This document shows, piece after piece, positions 23,639 through 34,300 of a stretch of DNA of 64,000 nt (position 1 is the first letter of the stretch; every line of letters begins with the position of its first letter). The stretch comes from Glandiceps talaboti (lineage: Eukaryota; Hemichordata; Enteropneusta; Spengelidae). A program made the position numbers and the translations under genes. The DNA lies in the NCBI RefSeq assembly GCF_964340395.1, contig NC_135562.1, forward strand, positions 16,064,985 through 16,128,984, given 5' to 3'. The notes beneath the pieces are model-generated. The model had not been told where the DNA came from. It saw only the letters and a list, made by a program, of their open reading frames with translations, and did no database searches.

Positions 23639-24523
23639 TTAAGTACAATACTTAGCAATATCAGCTTCATTTGAGATTGTAATAGATCGAGCTTGCTGGT
23701 CTCTCTTGATGTAAATTCGGCCATTGTGAGTCCACAGATATCGATATCCCGACTTCTTCCTTGCATTGTTGACTTTACCTTGAAGTTGTCTTGCAGCAGG
23801 ACATAAATTCTCATTTATATAGATATTGTTCTTTGTAGAGTAGCCAAGATTTTCCGTCGATATGTCTTTTATCTTGCGGCGCTGGTCATAGATAGCGTTC
23901 CGACTTCTTCGGTTGGTGAATGCTACAATTATCGGTCTGTGTCGAGCAGTGTGAGGTAGAGTAGGGCTTTGGACTTTGCCGATGCGATGCGTAACATCGA
24001 TGTCATCTATACTGATTCCAGGATTGATGTTTCGTAAAACAGATAATGTTATGTCATCTGTATTTTCATTTTCGCGCTCAGGTATTCCACTAATTTCCAA
24101 GTTATTTCGGCGCGAATACTGGTTTTGTTGATTTGCATCTATTTCCAAGGTAGTGATACGATTACGTAACTCGGTATTTGTTTTTTCGAGATTTTTGTTC
24201 GTTTCCTCAAGTTCAGAAATGCGATAAAGCAGATTCTCGAACTTTTCGTTAATGAAATCCATTGACGTCGTCAAGGTTGTTTGGCCATGTTTCAGACTAG
24301 AGATCTCTTGACTGATGTATTCCAGTTTTTCCATTACTAATACCAATGTAACGTCACCTTTGTTACCTGTTGACACGTCATCGTCAGCCGCCATGTTAGC
24401 ATTACTTTCTTGGAGTTGTAGGGTTGTAGATCTTTTCATGTTGCAGGAGCGGCATAACATCAAATCATCGCCACTCGAGACTACTGCTCTCTTGGTCTTG
24501 CAATGAGAACACTTTGAAGGCAT
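23639..24523 (-). CDS. LINE ORF1: RNA-binding/chaperone protein
   Basis: A 294-aa protein that would coat the LINE RNA. The N-terminus has a four-cysteine cluster, CSHC at residues 4-7 and CRSC further on, likely a small zinc-binding fold. Residues of about 65-130 are strongly heptad-like (Leu, Glu, Lys, Asn), suggesting a trimerising coiled coil. The RRNNLEISGIPE motif then opens the RRM-like domain known from L1 ORF1p (transposase_22 family), with HRIGK and a basic C-terminal domain (ARKKSGYRYLW). It lies just upstream of ORF2 on the same strand. Confidence 0.85.
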   Translation of the reverse strand: MPSKCSHCKTKRAVVSSGDDLMLCRSCNMKRSTTLQLQESNANMAADDDVSTGNKGDVTLVLVMEKLEYISQEISSLKHGQTTLTTSMDFINEKFENLLYRISELEETNKNLEKTNTELRNRITTLEIDANQQNQYSRRNNLEISGIPERENENTDDITLSVLRNINPGISIDDIDVTHRIGKVQSPTLPHTARHRPIIVAFTNRRSRNAIYDQRRKIKDISTENLGYSTKNNIYINENLCPAARQLQGKVNNARKKSGYRYLWTHNGRIYIKRDQQARSITISNEADIAKYCT

Positions 24524-24724
24524 GACAATGGTCCACTAATCGCAAAAATAGGCAGTATTTAGGCAAACTTTTGGGGAGCCATGTACATAGTGATGTTGTT
24601 CCTTGTGTACCGCCCTCTATAATCCTCAAAAGTGACTGTGCTTGGCCGACAGAGTTTGGTAGAAAGTACTAGGCTTACCTTTGATCCATTGGCCACATGG
24701 TTTGTATGGCTAAAATGAATAATA

Positions 24725-25105
24725 CAACTGCCGACATCAGACCGTGGACAGACGGAACATGTTACAAACAGGTAAAGTAAACAACTGAATTGGATTAATA
24801 ACACTTGGCACAGCATGTTGGAAGTACAATTACTTGTATTACATTCTATCATGGTGATAAGAACAGTTTAATGGTTACTGTACATAGTAGTTCACATCCA
24901 CAAACAAATTTCCACTTCCCCTGGCATTTAATGTACATATAAAGAGGCCAATAAACTTTTCCTATTAAACCATGGTGTGTACATGTAATACAAGTATCTG
25001 CTGTTCCAACATGCTGAGCCATGTGTGGTATTAATCCATTTCATTTGTTTACTTTCCCTGTTTGTAGTTCAGGTTCCGTTCATCCACGGTCTGATGTCTG
25101 CAGTT
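24725..25105. repeat. long inverted repeat next to the LINE 5' end
   Basis: Arms at about 24725-24860 and 24972-25105 are reverse complements over roughly 130 bp with moderate divergence. Shared blocks include TCCAACATGCTG, TTGTTTACTTT and CCACGGTCTGATGTC. The spacer is about 110 bp. It is probably a foldback DNA element; no terminal duplication was identified. Confidence 0.55.
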
Positions 25106-25109
25106 GTAA

Positions 25110-26975
25110 GAACTCTGACACAAATACCTTACATGAAATGAGATCAGACAGGACAAGTCTCAAATTAAAATCGATTAGCATGTACGTGTTATTTAACTAC
25201 GACGTAACAACTGTTTCATCTTGCCGCACTTTCAATTTACCATGGAAGCCTATTTTTCTATTTTAAATATGAAAAGGCTACATTGTTTTTCGAGTGGTGT
25301 GATTGAAGGTGGTGTTGCAGCCTGCTGAATCATGCACTAGATTTCAATTACATACCGCTATATGCCACCATCAGCTACTGGTGCGAATTTGATAGCCAAG
25401 GATAGTGAAGGTCCTTGCCTATGAATTTCGATTATACAAAAGTTTCACAAATCTCGCTACATAGCTGACATGGATATATACATTTGTAATTCAATAGTAC
25501 GACCGTCAATTGTGGTCTGTCTCTCTCTCTCTTTAATTTTAGTTGCAACATAGTAAGATATACACGAATTGGTTCCTTTAAAACTTTTAAACATTATCCA
25601 ACTCAAATACAAACAATTACCATTGTCAATCGGTCTACAATTACACAGCATTGAAAACAGAGTTCGTAGACAAGTCAAGTAGACACATAGGATACATACA
25701 ATTCGTAGGGGATCGTTTATCCACAAGTAAGCTCATTCAATGAAATCATGTGTAACTTGCGCTGGGTTATTCAAAGACCGATTCGAGGCAAACGTAAATC
25801 GTATCATTTAGGAGCTAGAAGTGGAGAACCTGACTTTGCAGTGCTTCAAAATCGCATTCTGTGCCTAAAGATGAATGGGAATCAACAAATTAAAGTCAGC
25901 GATTTTTCGTAATTTTATTGTTGATGTTAATATATTCATGTAGTATCTACATGGGGCAGACAATTCGTTTCGCATTAAGAGTTGTCGTTTTGTCATGAGA
26001 GGGACCCGTCTCAACTGATATAATTTGTGTACGTGCCTCCACTTGGGGTGCATTTTCTAGCACTTTGGTCGAGAATGGGGTCTGTTTCTTTTCGAGTTGA
26101 AGGGTCTAAAATGGGGTCCACGCACAACGTGGTTTATTGTCCTTCATGCACCAAATCATATAACTGCATTATATTGCCATTCTCCATGTGGGAAATACAA
26201 GAGTGAAAACTACATTTTTGAAATCCACCCCTTTGCAAACTATTGCATGTACAAAATAGTGGTTTAAAATTTTGTCTTCTAAAAACACTGTAATGGTATA
26301 AATTGGGATATTGATTTTTAGTCAAAGTGGGTCTAAAATAGGGTCTGGGGTTAGCAATAATGGCCGCGCACCACGCCCAGAACTGCTGGCCACTGGTACC
26401 ACCTCCCCGGTATTCGTGATTTTCCTTTGTGCTGTACCGTATAGTGCTACATACATAGTCTCATATACCATTCACTACACTATATAAGGTACCGAAATCG
26501 ACGTATTGACGGGCCCGGTTTTGAGGGATTAAAAATAAGTCGATAATTCCGTATGTGATCACAGTCAGAGCTCAGACCACCAGACAAGGACAGAGCATGG
26601 GAATACTAACGTAGGCGACATTTTTATGGCCAAAGCATTAAACAGAATTGGGGAGATGACTGTCCATGGTCATGCTCAGTACATGGTAATACAGTGGCGG
26701 ACGGCAAGTGAACGAATCCCCTTGTGTAACTTGTCAGACTAAATTGATTGTATAAGGTAGATTTCAGAGGTATTCTTATCATAAACATACTAAACATCTG
26801 GTCTCAATGGTTACACTGTAATCAAAACTGTCAACTAGCTTGTTTCAAAATTTGACAGTTGAAGACTTTCACATTAGATATACATCATTCAATACTTTAT
26901 TCCTGATCCTACGAATGTCAGACTCATTTTTAGCACAATTGAACTAAGGTTCAGTAGCGCTATAGGTATCGCCCG
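25110..26975. other. non-coding stretch
   Basis: A short (CT)n run is at about 25520-25532. No gene or RNA was recognised. Confidence 0.5.
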
Positions 26976-26979
26976 GCGT

Positions 26980-27026
<47 letters not shown>

Positions 27027-27069
27027 TGTCTGTCTGCCTGCCTGTCTGTCGGTCGGTCGGCCTGCCTGC

Positions 27070-27142
<73 letters not shown>
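26976..27142. repeat. compound (GT)n/(CTGT)n microsatellite
   Basis: GT runs flank a central block of CTGT, CCTG and GGTC tetranucleotides at about 27024-27100. The Cys/Val frames on this block are artefacts. Confidence 0.95.
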
Positions 27143-27145
<3 letters not shown>

Positions 27146-27600
27146 CAACTTAAAATCAAAAATCGCTGAACCGATTGCCATGATATTTGGTGGGTCCATT
27201 ACGGCTTGGGTGTTGGCAGATTGTTCAAATCAAAATGATCTTACCACCGGTTTGTGATTCGGGTCAAAAATGTGATTTTGGGCAGATTGGGCTGAAATTT
27301 GGGTGAAACATTCTTCGAGGTGTTTTTACTAAGAATTGTTCATGATATGATGGTTCCATCAGTGATTACAAATAAGGGCTAAAATGTGTATTTTTGGTCA
27401 AAAATCAATAATTCCTAAACTACTGAGTAGATTGGGCTGGAATTTAATGGGAATGCATCTAGGGATGTATAGATGAAGAAATATTAAGGATACAATGATG
27501 TCATGAGTGATATGCAAAAAAGGTGTAAAAAATATTAATTTTGTTCAAAAACTTATATCTCACAAATTACTTGGTCCATGAGACTGAAAGTTGTTGAGAT
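27143..27600 (+). repeat. degenerate internal repeat attached to the microsatellite
   Basis: Four diverged units follow the microsatellite, each with a run such as CAAAAATC..., then a segment like GATTGGGCTG(A/G)AATTT. Examples start near 27155, 27264, 27398 and 27545. The open frames are short. It looks like an old repeat family that carries a GT tract at one end. Confidence 0.4.
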
Positions 27601-28340
27601 ATTTCTGAACGTGTCCTTCGGCACTCACAGTTTGTGTCTTCAGTGCTACGGAGCGAGGCGACGACTTTGATATGAAACGTAGCAAAAAAGGCACGAACGA
27701 CTGTCGACAATCTACACTATCATCCACATGTGCAAGATACGACATTTGAGAACAATACATTTAATATGTATCTTACGTTGCTGAAAACTTGATTTCCAAA
27801 GTACATGTAACATTCATTGTTGTATCTTACCATCCTCATAAACTGAATATCATTTCTAGCTGTATTTGTAGTAGAGAACTCTTCAAGTCGAATGATATCG
27901 AGAAAATTGGATATTTGGGCCAAAAGCTCTGTGATATGGATAGAATTTCACATCTACATCACACAGCTGTTTCTCGGATTTCATCGCAAGCTGTAAATAG
28001 CCAAGTTCTGTCTTCTACTGACAGTAACCGTGACCAAGGATCTAGCACTTCCTTGTCTGTGACTATATAGGTACATACTCCGGAAGTACATCAGCGGACG
28101 GGGCAAGTGAATGGGTCACCTTTATTAAGTAGTTCCACTAAATTGATTGTATAGATAGATTTCATTCATAAAACTTGCCTTGGTGTCCGAGGTCGCGAAA
28201 CATCCCTGTCAGAGACCGTGAATGTAATGATATCTTTGACAGTGTATACCTCCAACAACATTTGAAATCATACTTTTTTTTAGTTTGTCTCACTGTTTAC
28301 CTAACTGATAATTGACGTTCCGTCGTTGTGACAACAAATG
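27601..28340. other. non-coding stretch
   Basis: No gene or element was recognised. Confidence 0.5.
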
Positions 28341-28760
28341 GCATTTATTTTATCAAACATTAACAATTACAAGGCATGCATGTTGAAATCAATAAGAAAA
28401 AAACCCACCTTATGTTTTATGTTAGCTTTGAGTTCCCCAATCAAAAAATAGACCGTCTGCAATCACCGAGTATTCAAGATCTCTATCGCAACAAAATTGA
28501 AAAACAGAATGCGGCATAGAGCGGTTAGGAGCAATGGGATATGAGGACAGTCCGTAAACTAAATGACGTGTACTTCAGTCCTGCTGTGTGTAAATGACAA
28601 TAAAACGAAAAATAGACAAGCGCCAAGCAAACAATAAACCCATTCAGGTTTAGATAATTGTTAAACCAATACAATCAAGTTTGTGAGAAAAGTGCCATAA
28701 GCTAAATAAGTACGATATGCACATTATTTACTTTAGACCTTCAACAAGTCTGTACATCCT
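28340..28760. repeat. partial copy of flanking block X
   Basis: Diverged similarity to 46860-47280 and 57115-57520, including ACAAGGCAT(G)CATGTTG, the CGTCTGCA(A/G)TCAC(A/C)GAGTATTC block and ATGCGG(C/A)ATAGAG. In the better-preserved copies this block lies 3' of the transporter genes, so this is probably a relic of an older unit. Confidence 0.6.
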
Positions 28761-28764
28761 CAGG

Positions 28765-29654
28765 CCACTGTGGTCTGAGGTAAACCATAGTGTCTTTCTA
28801 GAATTACCAGTGTTACGGATGACAGAATACAACTTTTTAATATTCGCTAAGTTTTGATGTTTTGCGAGGTCACCGTGAACTCTCAGCTGTCATGAATTAA
28901 TACTTAGAACAAATGTTTGCATTTCGCGAATAGTATTCTTGTGTAAGAAGACAACATTAAGTTATTATAAGATCAACAGTGTCAACTAATAACTAATTAC
29001 AGACAGCTGGAAGAACAATGACGTGATCACATTGTTTGGCTAGTTTTCATATTTGCCAATATCATTTGCATTGAATTAAGGCGACGGCAATACTTCCGTT
29101 TTAGTCATTTATGGTGCTGATTACTTTATCACCCAATCATTTGAGTATTGTATATTTTATGTTTCTAAGAATTTGATGGAATAATAAAATGATGGATTCA
29201 GTCTTTGGAAGAGACGGTCCGAGGTCAGGAGCTTCGATCTGCTCCGTGGCCACTTCCAAATGATCCAGGTTAACCATGAACATTGTGTGTAGTCTTAGCT
29301 AATTCCCTAAAAGTCCAAGTCGATCCCGTGTACAGAGTGGAGAGAGAGAGTAACATGGAGGAGGGTTACCTAAACAGAAGAGGTTACCCCCCCCCCCCCC
29401 CACTATTTGTTACATTGGTGGAAGAACCGGCCTTGGACTAGAAGGACCATTGTGCGCGTAACTGAGACAAATTTAAACTTTATGAAGAATAATTGACAAC
29501 CTTTGAGAAGAAAAAAATAACAACGCCGCTGGGTGAGTGAGAAATCGATGACTCGATAACTTTTCGAAAGGAAACTTTTAATGATTATGTTACAATGGTG
29601 GGAATTCAACTCGAACTAGAACTCGTAAATATTGCAGTGACGGACTAAGACATC
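28765..29654. other. non-coding stretch
   Basis: It contains a GA-rich run (about 29339-29350) and a C run (29388-29401). No gene was recognised. Confidence 0.45.
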
Positions 29655-30338
29655 TCAGAAGGAGATGTTTTCCTATTAGAAAAAAAAACCGTGTGAAATA
29701 GCATATGTACCAGGTCCATGTTTGTAACTCATTAAATTGCAAAAAGCTAGAAAGTGTCTGAAAAGTTTGTTATTGTACGTAAAATAACAAACATTTTGCA
29801 CATTTAGTAATGTTTGGAACTTTGATAAAGTAACAAATATGTTGTTACACATTCTTTTTTCAAGTAGTAAAAAAAATAGAGTTATTTTATGAATAAAGAT
29901 TCCAAACTAAATACCCAATTTGTCATCAATTTGACCGCTTTAACACAAAAATTACGTTTTGAAATACTCGACAATGATCTCAACCGTAAGAGAAATACTC
30001 AAATTGTATGTGGTATCTGTTGCAAAATAAATCATAAACCGAGTCTATAATGTGGCGCAGTGTTTAAGCATAGTAATAGCAGTCGGAAGGTCATGAGTTC
30101 GCATCTCACTGAGACAGGTTATTTATGTGACCGTCCTATACCTGGTATGGGTATTCTACAGACTATATAGTACATAGCCCACAGGCAGACTGTGTTACTC
30201 AGCCTTGTCTAATTCACACGACAACAAGATTTGTGTTTGTTTGTTGTGTCTTGTTTGTTTCTGTGTTGTTTTATGTGTTCTGGGTTGGAGGGGAGATGGA
30301 AGTTGCGTGTACTAATGACTCAGTGTATTTGATTCTTG
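29655..30338 (+). repeat. inverted copy of the copy D upstream flank (left part)
   Basis: The plus strand here matches the minus strand of about 62570-63242, including the SINE-like element and the GGGTTGGAGGGGAGATGGAA block. The match breaks exactly at the left LTR (30339) and resumes after the right LTR (38808), through exon 1 at 39033-39216. It is the 5' flank of an inverted transporter exon. Confidence 0.85.
30045..30260 (+). mobile_element. tRNA-derived SINE-like element (flank of copy B)
   Basis: The head resembles a tRNA promoter: an A-box-like TGTGGCGCAGTGTTTAAGC and, about 45 bp on, a B-box-like GAGTTCGCATC. A tRNA-unrelated body follows (ATACCTGGTATGGGTATTC...) with a TTTG-rich end. 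The paralogous elements lie at 55478-55705 and 62640-62876 on the minus strand. Confidence 0.5.
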
Positions 30339-31242
30339 TGTGACCCCTGGCATCGGTTCGGTTGTGATCGTCGATGTTAACTTGGATTGCGTTGTGTATT
30401 TTTAGCCCAAACCCTCCAGGGGAACACGATCATACACTGACTCAGTCGCAGACATGGTTCACACTATAAGTTGTAATGTCTTTATTGCTAATCAGTCAGC
30501 GGCTCCATCTGTCCATGGCAGTACCTATTGTCAGACAGCTATTGTCAGACAGCCATATTGCAAAAGAGAATTACAATACTTATTGATACAAGCAGACAAA
30601 ATAACTGTTTCAAAATATCTTATACCAAAATAAATTATAATATCTGTTGTAATGCGCATATCATTCAAAACAAAACTACATTGTGACACATTTTGCAATA
30701 ATTATGGCTACACTATCAAAATGAATGGGTTTCAGACATGTTACGCTGTTTACAGAAATTCTGAGTAAGCAGAGGATTATTACTTTAGTTATTGCGTATC
30801 AGGGTGTACAAGACTTACAGCTGATAAAGTTCCAAAAAGTTTATCACAACAATAACCGACAGTTCGGACATCGTATACAATGCAACATGTGACTTCCCAT
30901 AGCAAATCCATCGACTCGAAATAAATGCTCAAAACTCACGAAACCCTGAACGTCCTTCATAAATATTACAATTGAGAGTTCTAGAGATACTATATATTCA
31001 TTCCATCTCGGTAATAGATGTGGATGTCAAAGATAACACACTTTTATGAGCGATTGTAAACAGCAACAGGAAATTACTAACCTATTGTCAGACAGCCATA
31101 TTGCAAAAGAGGTCGATTGATGTCACCTCTCTGCCTCGTGAGGGCGTCCCACAAAAGGTCACAGTGTGATATGCATTACAAAGAATTACAGGTCAATGAT
31201 GAAACAGAGTATACATTATATTATATCAAAATCTTGGTCACA
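30339..31242 (-). repeat. 3' LTR of the Ty3/Gypsy element
   Basis: 904 bp, matching the 5' LTR without a visible difference. Read on the minus strand, a polyadenylation signal AATAAA lies at 30486-30481. A 28-bp sequence (ATTGTCAGACAGCCATATTG...) occurs twice inside the LTR, near 30540 and 31085. Confidence 0.95.
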
Positions 31243-31256
31243 TACTCCCCTGGTTT
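31243..31256 (-). promoter_or_regulatory. polypurine tract
   Basis: On the minus strand AAACCAGGGGAGTA directly precedes the 3' LTR. This is the expected place and composition for the primer of plus-strand DNA synthesis. Confidence 0.8.
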
Positions 31257-31322
31257 AAAAAATGACGGCTCGTCATTTTCAGCATTTTTTACTGTTTTAC
31301 GAAAGTTTACAAAAAATGGCTT

Positions 31323-34300
31323 CTAAACTGCTGTTGCTACTTCACTCATTAATGACATAATAAATCCATATCTCTCTGGAGGTTTACGTTTTCTAAATGG
31401 GTATCTACGAGTATTTATTTCTGTAGACTTATCGGTTACAACATTCCCATTTTGCAAATTATCAGGGGTGGTAGAATTATTCTGTGTGTGCCCACTAAAA
31501 TCTAATTGTGAAATTTCTGAGGGATGTGTTTGCAATGTGTGATCATGTGTTGACGGTGTTCTTGGGTTTTGTGTTGAAGGACTACAATCTGTAGAAATAT
31601 CATGTCTAGACTGTGCAGATGTAATAGATTCTTGTGTGGTTTGTTGTGGCAGTAACGTATTGTTTTCTGGAATGTGTGTTGATACTGGATTCTCCTGTAG
31701 CATAGGTGGTGACGGAACTACTGGTATCTCATGTGCAATACTATCCTGTAGCATAGGTGGTGACTGAACTACTGGTATCCCATGTACAGTACTATCCTTT
31801 GGCTTCTTAAAACACAATGAGTCATTTCCCTTTTCATCAGCTAGATTTATCATTCCGGGTACTTTATTCGCAGAAACCAAATACTCTATAGTATCACCCT
31901 CTTCTTTATAGTCATTGACTTCAGGTTCATCTCTCACAACTGGTTTAATAACAGGATCACTATTGGTCACTATTGTTTCTGTAATCTCTTCACTTTCGAC
32001 AGGTAGGAATGAACACTGCTTCAACATGTTCCGATGCAAGACACGTTCTGTACCTCTGAACTCCTGCTTAACCACATAAACTGGAATATCTGGTCTTTTT
32101 TCTACAACAAGATAGGGGGTCTTCTCCCAGCGATCTCCAATCTTGTGTTTACCAACTTCCTTTAGTTTAACCAATACACGATCACCTACTGAGAGAGTTG
32201 CAGCCTTTGCTTTTCTGTCGTACAGGTTTTTCTGCTTCACTCTGGCTTTCTTTGCCTGGTCACAAGCTTGTCGATATGCAGTCTGCAATCTTTCGCGAAG
32301 TGCTTGGGTGTATTCACTGTAATCCAAGTGGTCCTTGGTTTCAGATAATGCATTGAAGATGACATCTACTGGAAGACGAGGATTTCTCCCAAACATTAAA
32401 TAGAATGGTGTATAGCCAGTAGATTCTTGGCGGGTACAGTTATATGCATGGGTTAATGCATCCAGATGTTCTTTCCAGTCCCGTTTCTGTGATGGATCCA
32501 ATGTTCCTAGCATATTGAGTAGTGTCTGGTTGAACCTTTCAGCCAATCCGTTCCCTTCCGGATGATACGGTGTAGTATGTGACTTAACTGTATTAGTAAT
32601 CTGACACAGTTCCTTTATGAGAGCGCTTTCAAAATTTCTTCCTTGATCTGAATGCAATCTGAGGGGAAAACCATACTGACACATGAAGTTTTTCCACAGA
32701 ACTTTTGCAACTGTTGTCGCTTTCTGGTTTAACGTAGGATAGGCTTGAGCATATCTGGAAAAATGATCTGTAACAACGAGCACATTTTCAACTCCCCCTT
32801 TAGAAGGTTCTAGGGTCAAAAAGTCTATACACACTAGTTCTAATGGCTCAGATGTAGTGACGCTAACCAAGGGTGCTCGCACTGTTTTGACAGCAGCTTT
32901 TCTCAGACAACATCTTTCACACTGGTCACACCAGGTCTTCACTTGAACGTACATCTTAGGCCAATAAAATCTTGAGCGTACGAGATCCAATGTTTTATCA
33001 AATCCCAAATGACCCATTTCACTATGAAGTTTCTGGAAAACATCTCGTCTATACCTGGGTGGCAAAACCAGCTGAAGTATTTCAGTTCCTTTAGGTGGAC
33101 GAATTTTCCTGTAAAGAATACCATCTCGAAGAGTCAACTTGTCCCATTGATGTAGTAACAATCTGGCTTCTACACTTAAATGTTCCATTTGTCTTCTTCC
33201 TGGTTTCTTAGACAAACTTCTAGCTTGGGTAACCTCCATGATTGAAGAATCTTGATGTTGACAAAATCTCAACTCCTGCAGTGTCATACTTGGTAGTGTT
33301 TCAGAATATGAAGGAATAGGTTTTGTATAGTCTTCGTCTTCATCTGTACACTTTGCCATATTACATACTACCTTTAGAGTTTGTGCAACCTCTTGTTTAG
33401 GTATTCGTGACAATGCATCCGCGTTGGCATTGCTTCTGCCTGGTCGATATTTAATGTCAAAATCAAACATAGCAAGCTGGGAAACCCAACGCTGACAAGT
33501 GGCTTCCAACTTGGCAGATGACATCACATATACCAATGGGTTGTTGTCTGTAAGCACTGTGAACTGGTTTCCATAGAGGTAATCCCTCAGCTTGTCTGTT
33601 ACAGCCCATTTTAAGCAGAGAAATTCCAGTTTATGTGCTGGATATCTGGTTTCTGGTGGTTGTAACCCACGACTACAATAAGCGATTACTCTATCTTTAC
33701 CATCTTGTTGTTGAACCAATACTGCTCCCAATCCCTGGGACGATGCATCAGTTTGTAATGTAAATGGCTTAGTGAAATCTGGATAGCCAAGGATTGGTGC
33801 TGATAGGAGTTTCAGTTTCAAACACTGGAATGCATCCTCACAAGTTTCATTCCATATAAATGGTGGAACATCTTTCTTGAGATTACTTCCCTTTCGTCGT
33901 CTTCTAGGATCTCCAGAAGTGAGTCTAAACAATGGCGCTGCAATTGTACTGTAACCTTTGATAAATCTTCTATAGTAACCCGTAAATCCAAGGTACTTAA
34001 GTAGATCTTTCCTGTTAGAGGGTCTAGGCCAATCCTTCACCGCCCTTGTTTTTTCAGGGTCTGTACTGATACCATTTGCAGACACTACATGGCCAAGGTA
34101 ATGTACTTCCTTCTTGAGTAGATGGCACTTCTGTGGCTTTAATTTAAGACCATGTTCACGTAATCGATCAAACACTAACTGCGCTCTATCTAGATGTTCA
34201 TTAAAAGTCCTGGAGAAGATGATGATGTCATCTAAATATATCAATACAGTGGAGAAATGCTGATCACCAAGGCATGACATCATCAACCTCTGGAATGTAG

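Larger units (their letters stand above)
20540..24550 (-). mobile_element. full-length CR1/Jockey-type LINE retrotransposon
   Basis: Two intact non-overlapping frames (ORF1 23639-24523, ORF2 20661-23606, minus strand) are separated by 32 bp. The 3' UTR runs left to a run of ATATAC-like hexamers at about 20540-20580, which is probably the tail. The 5' boundary near 24550 is set only by where ORF1 starts, so it is approximate, and I could not find a target duplication. Both frames are free of stops, so the copy may be young and able to move. Confidence 0.8.
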
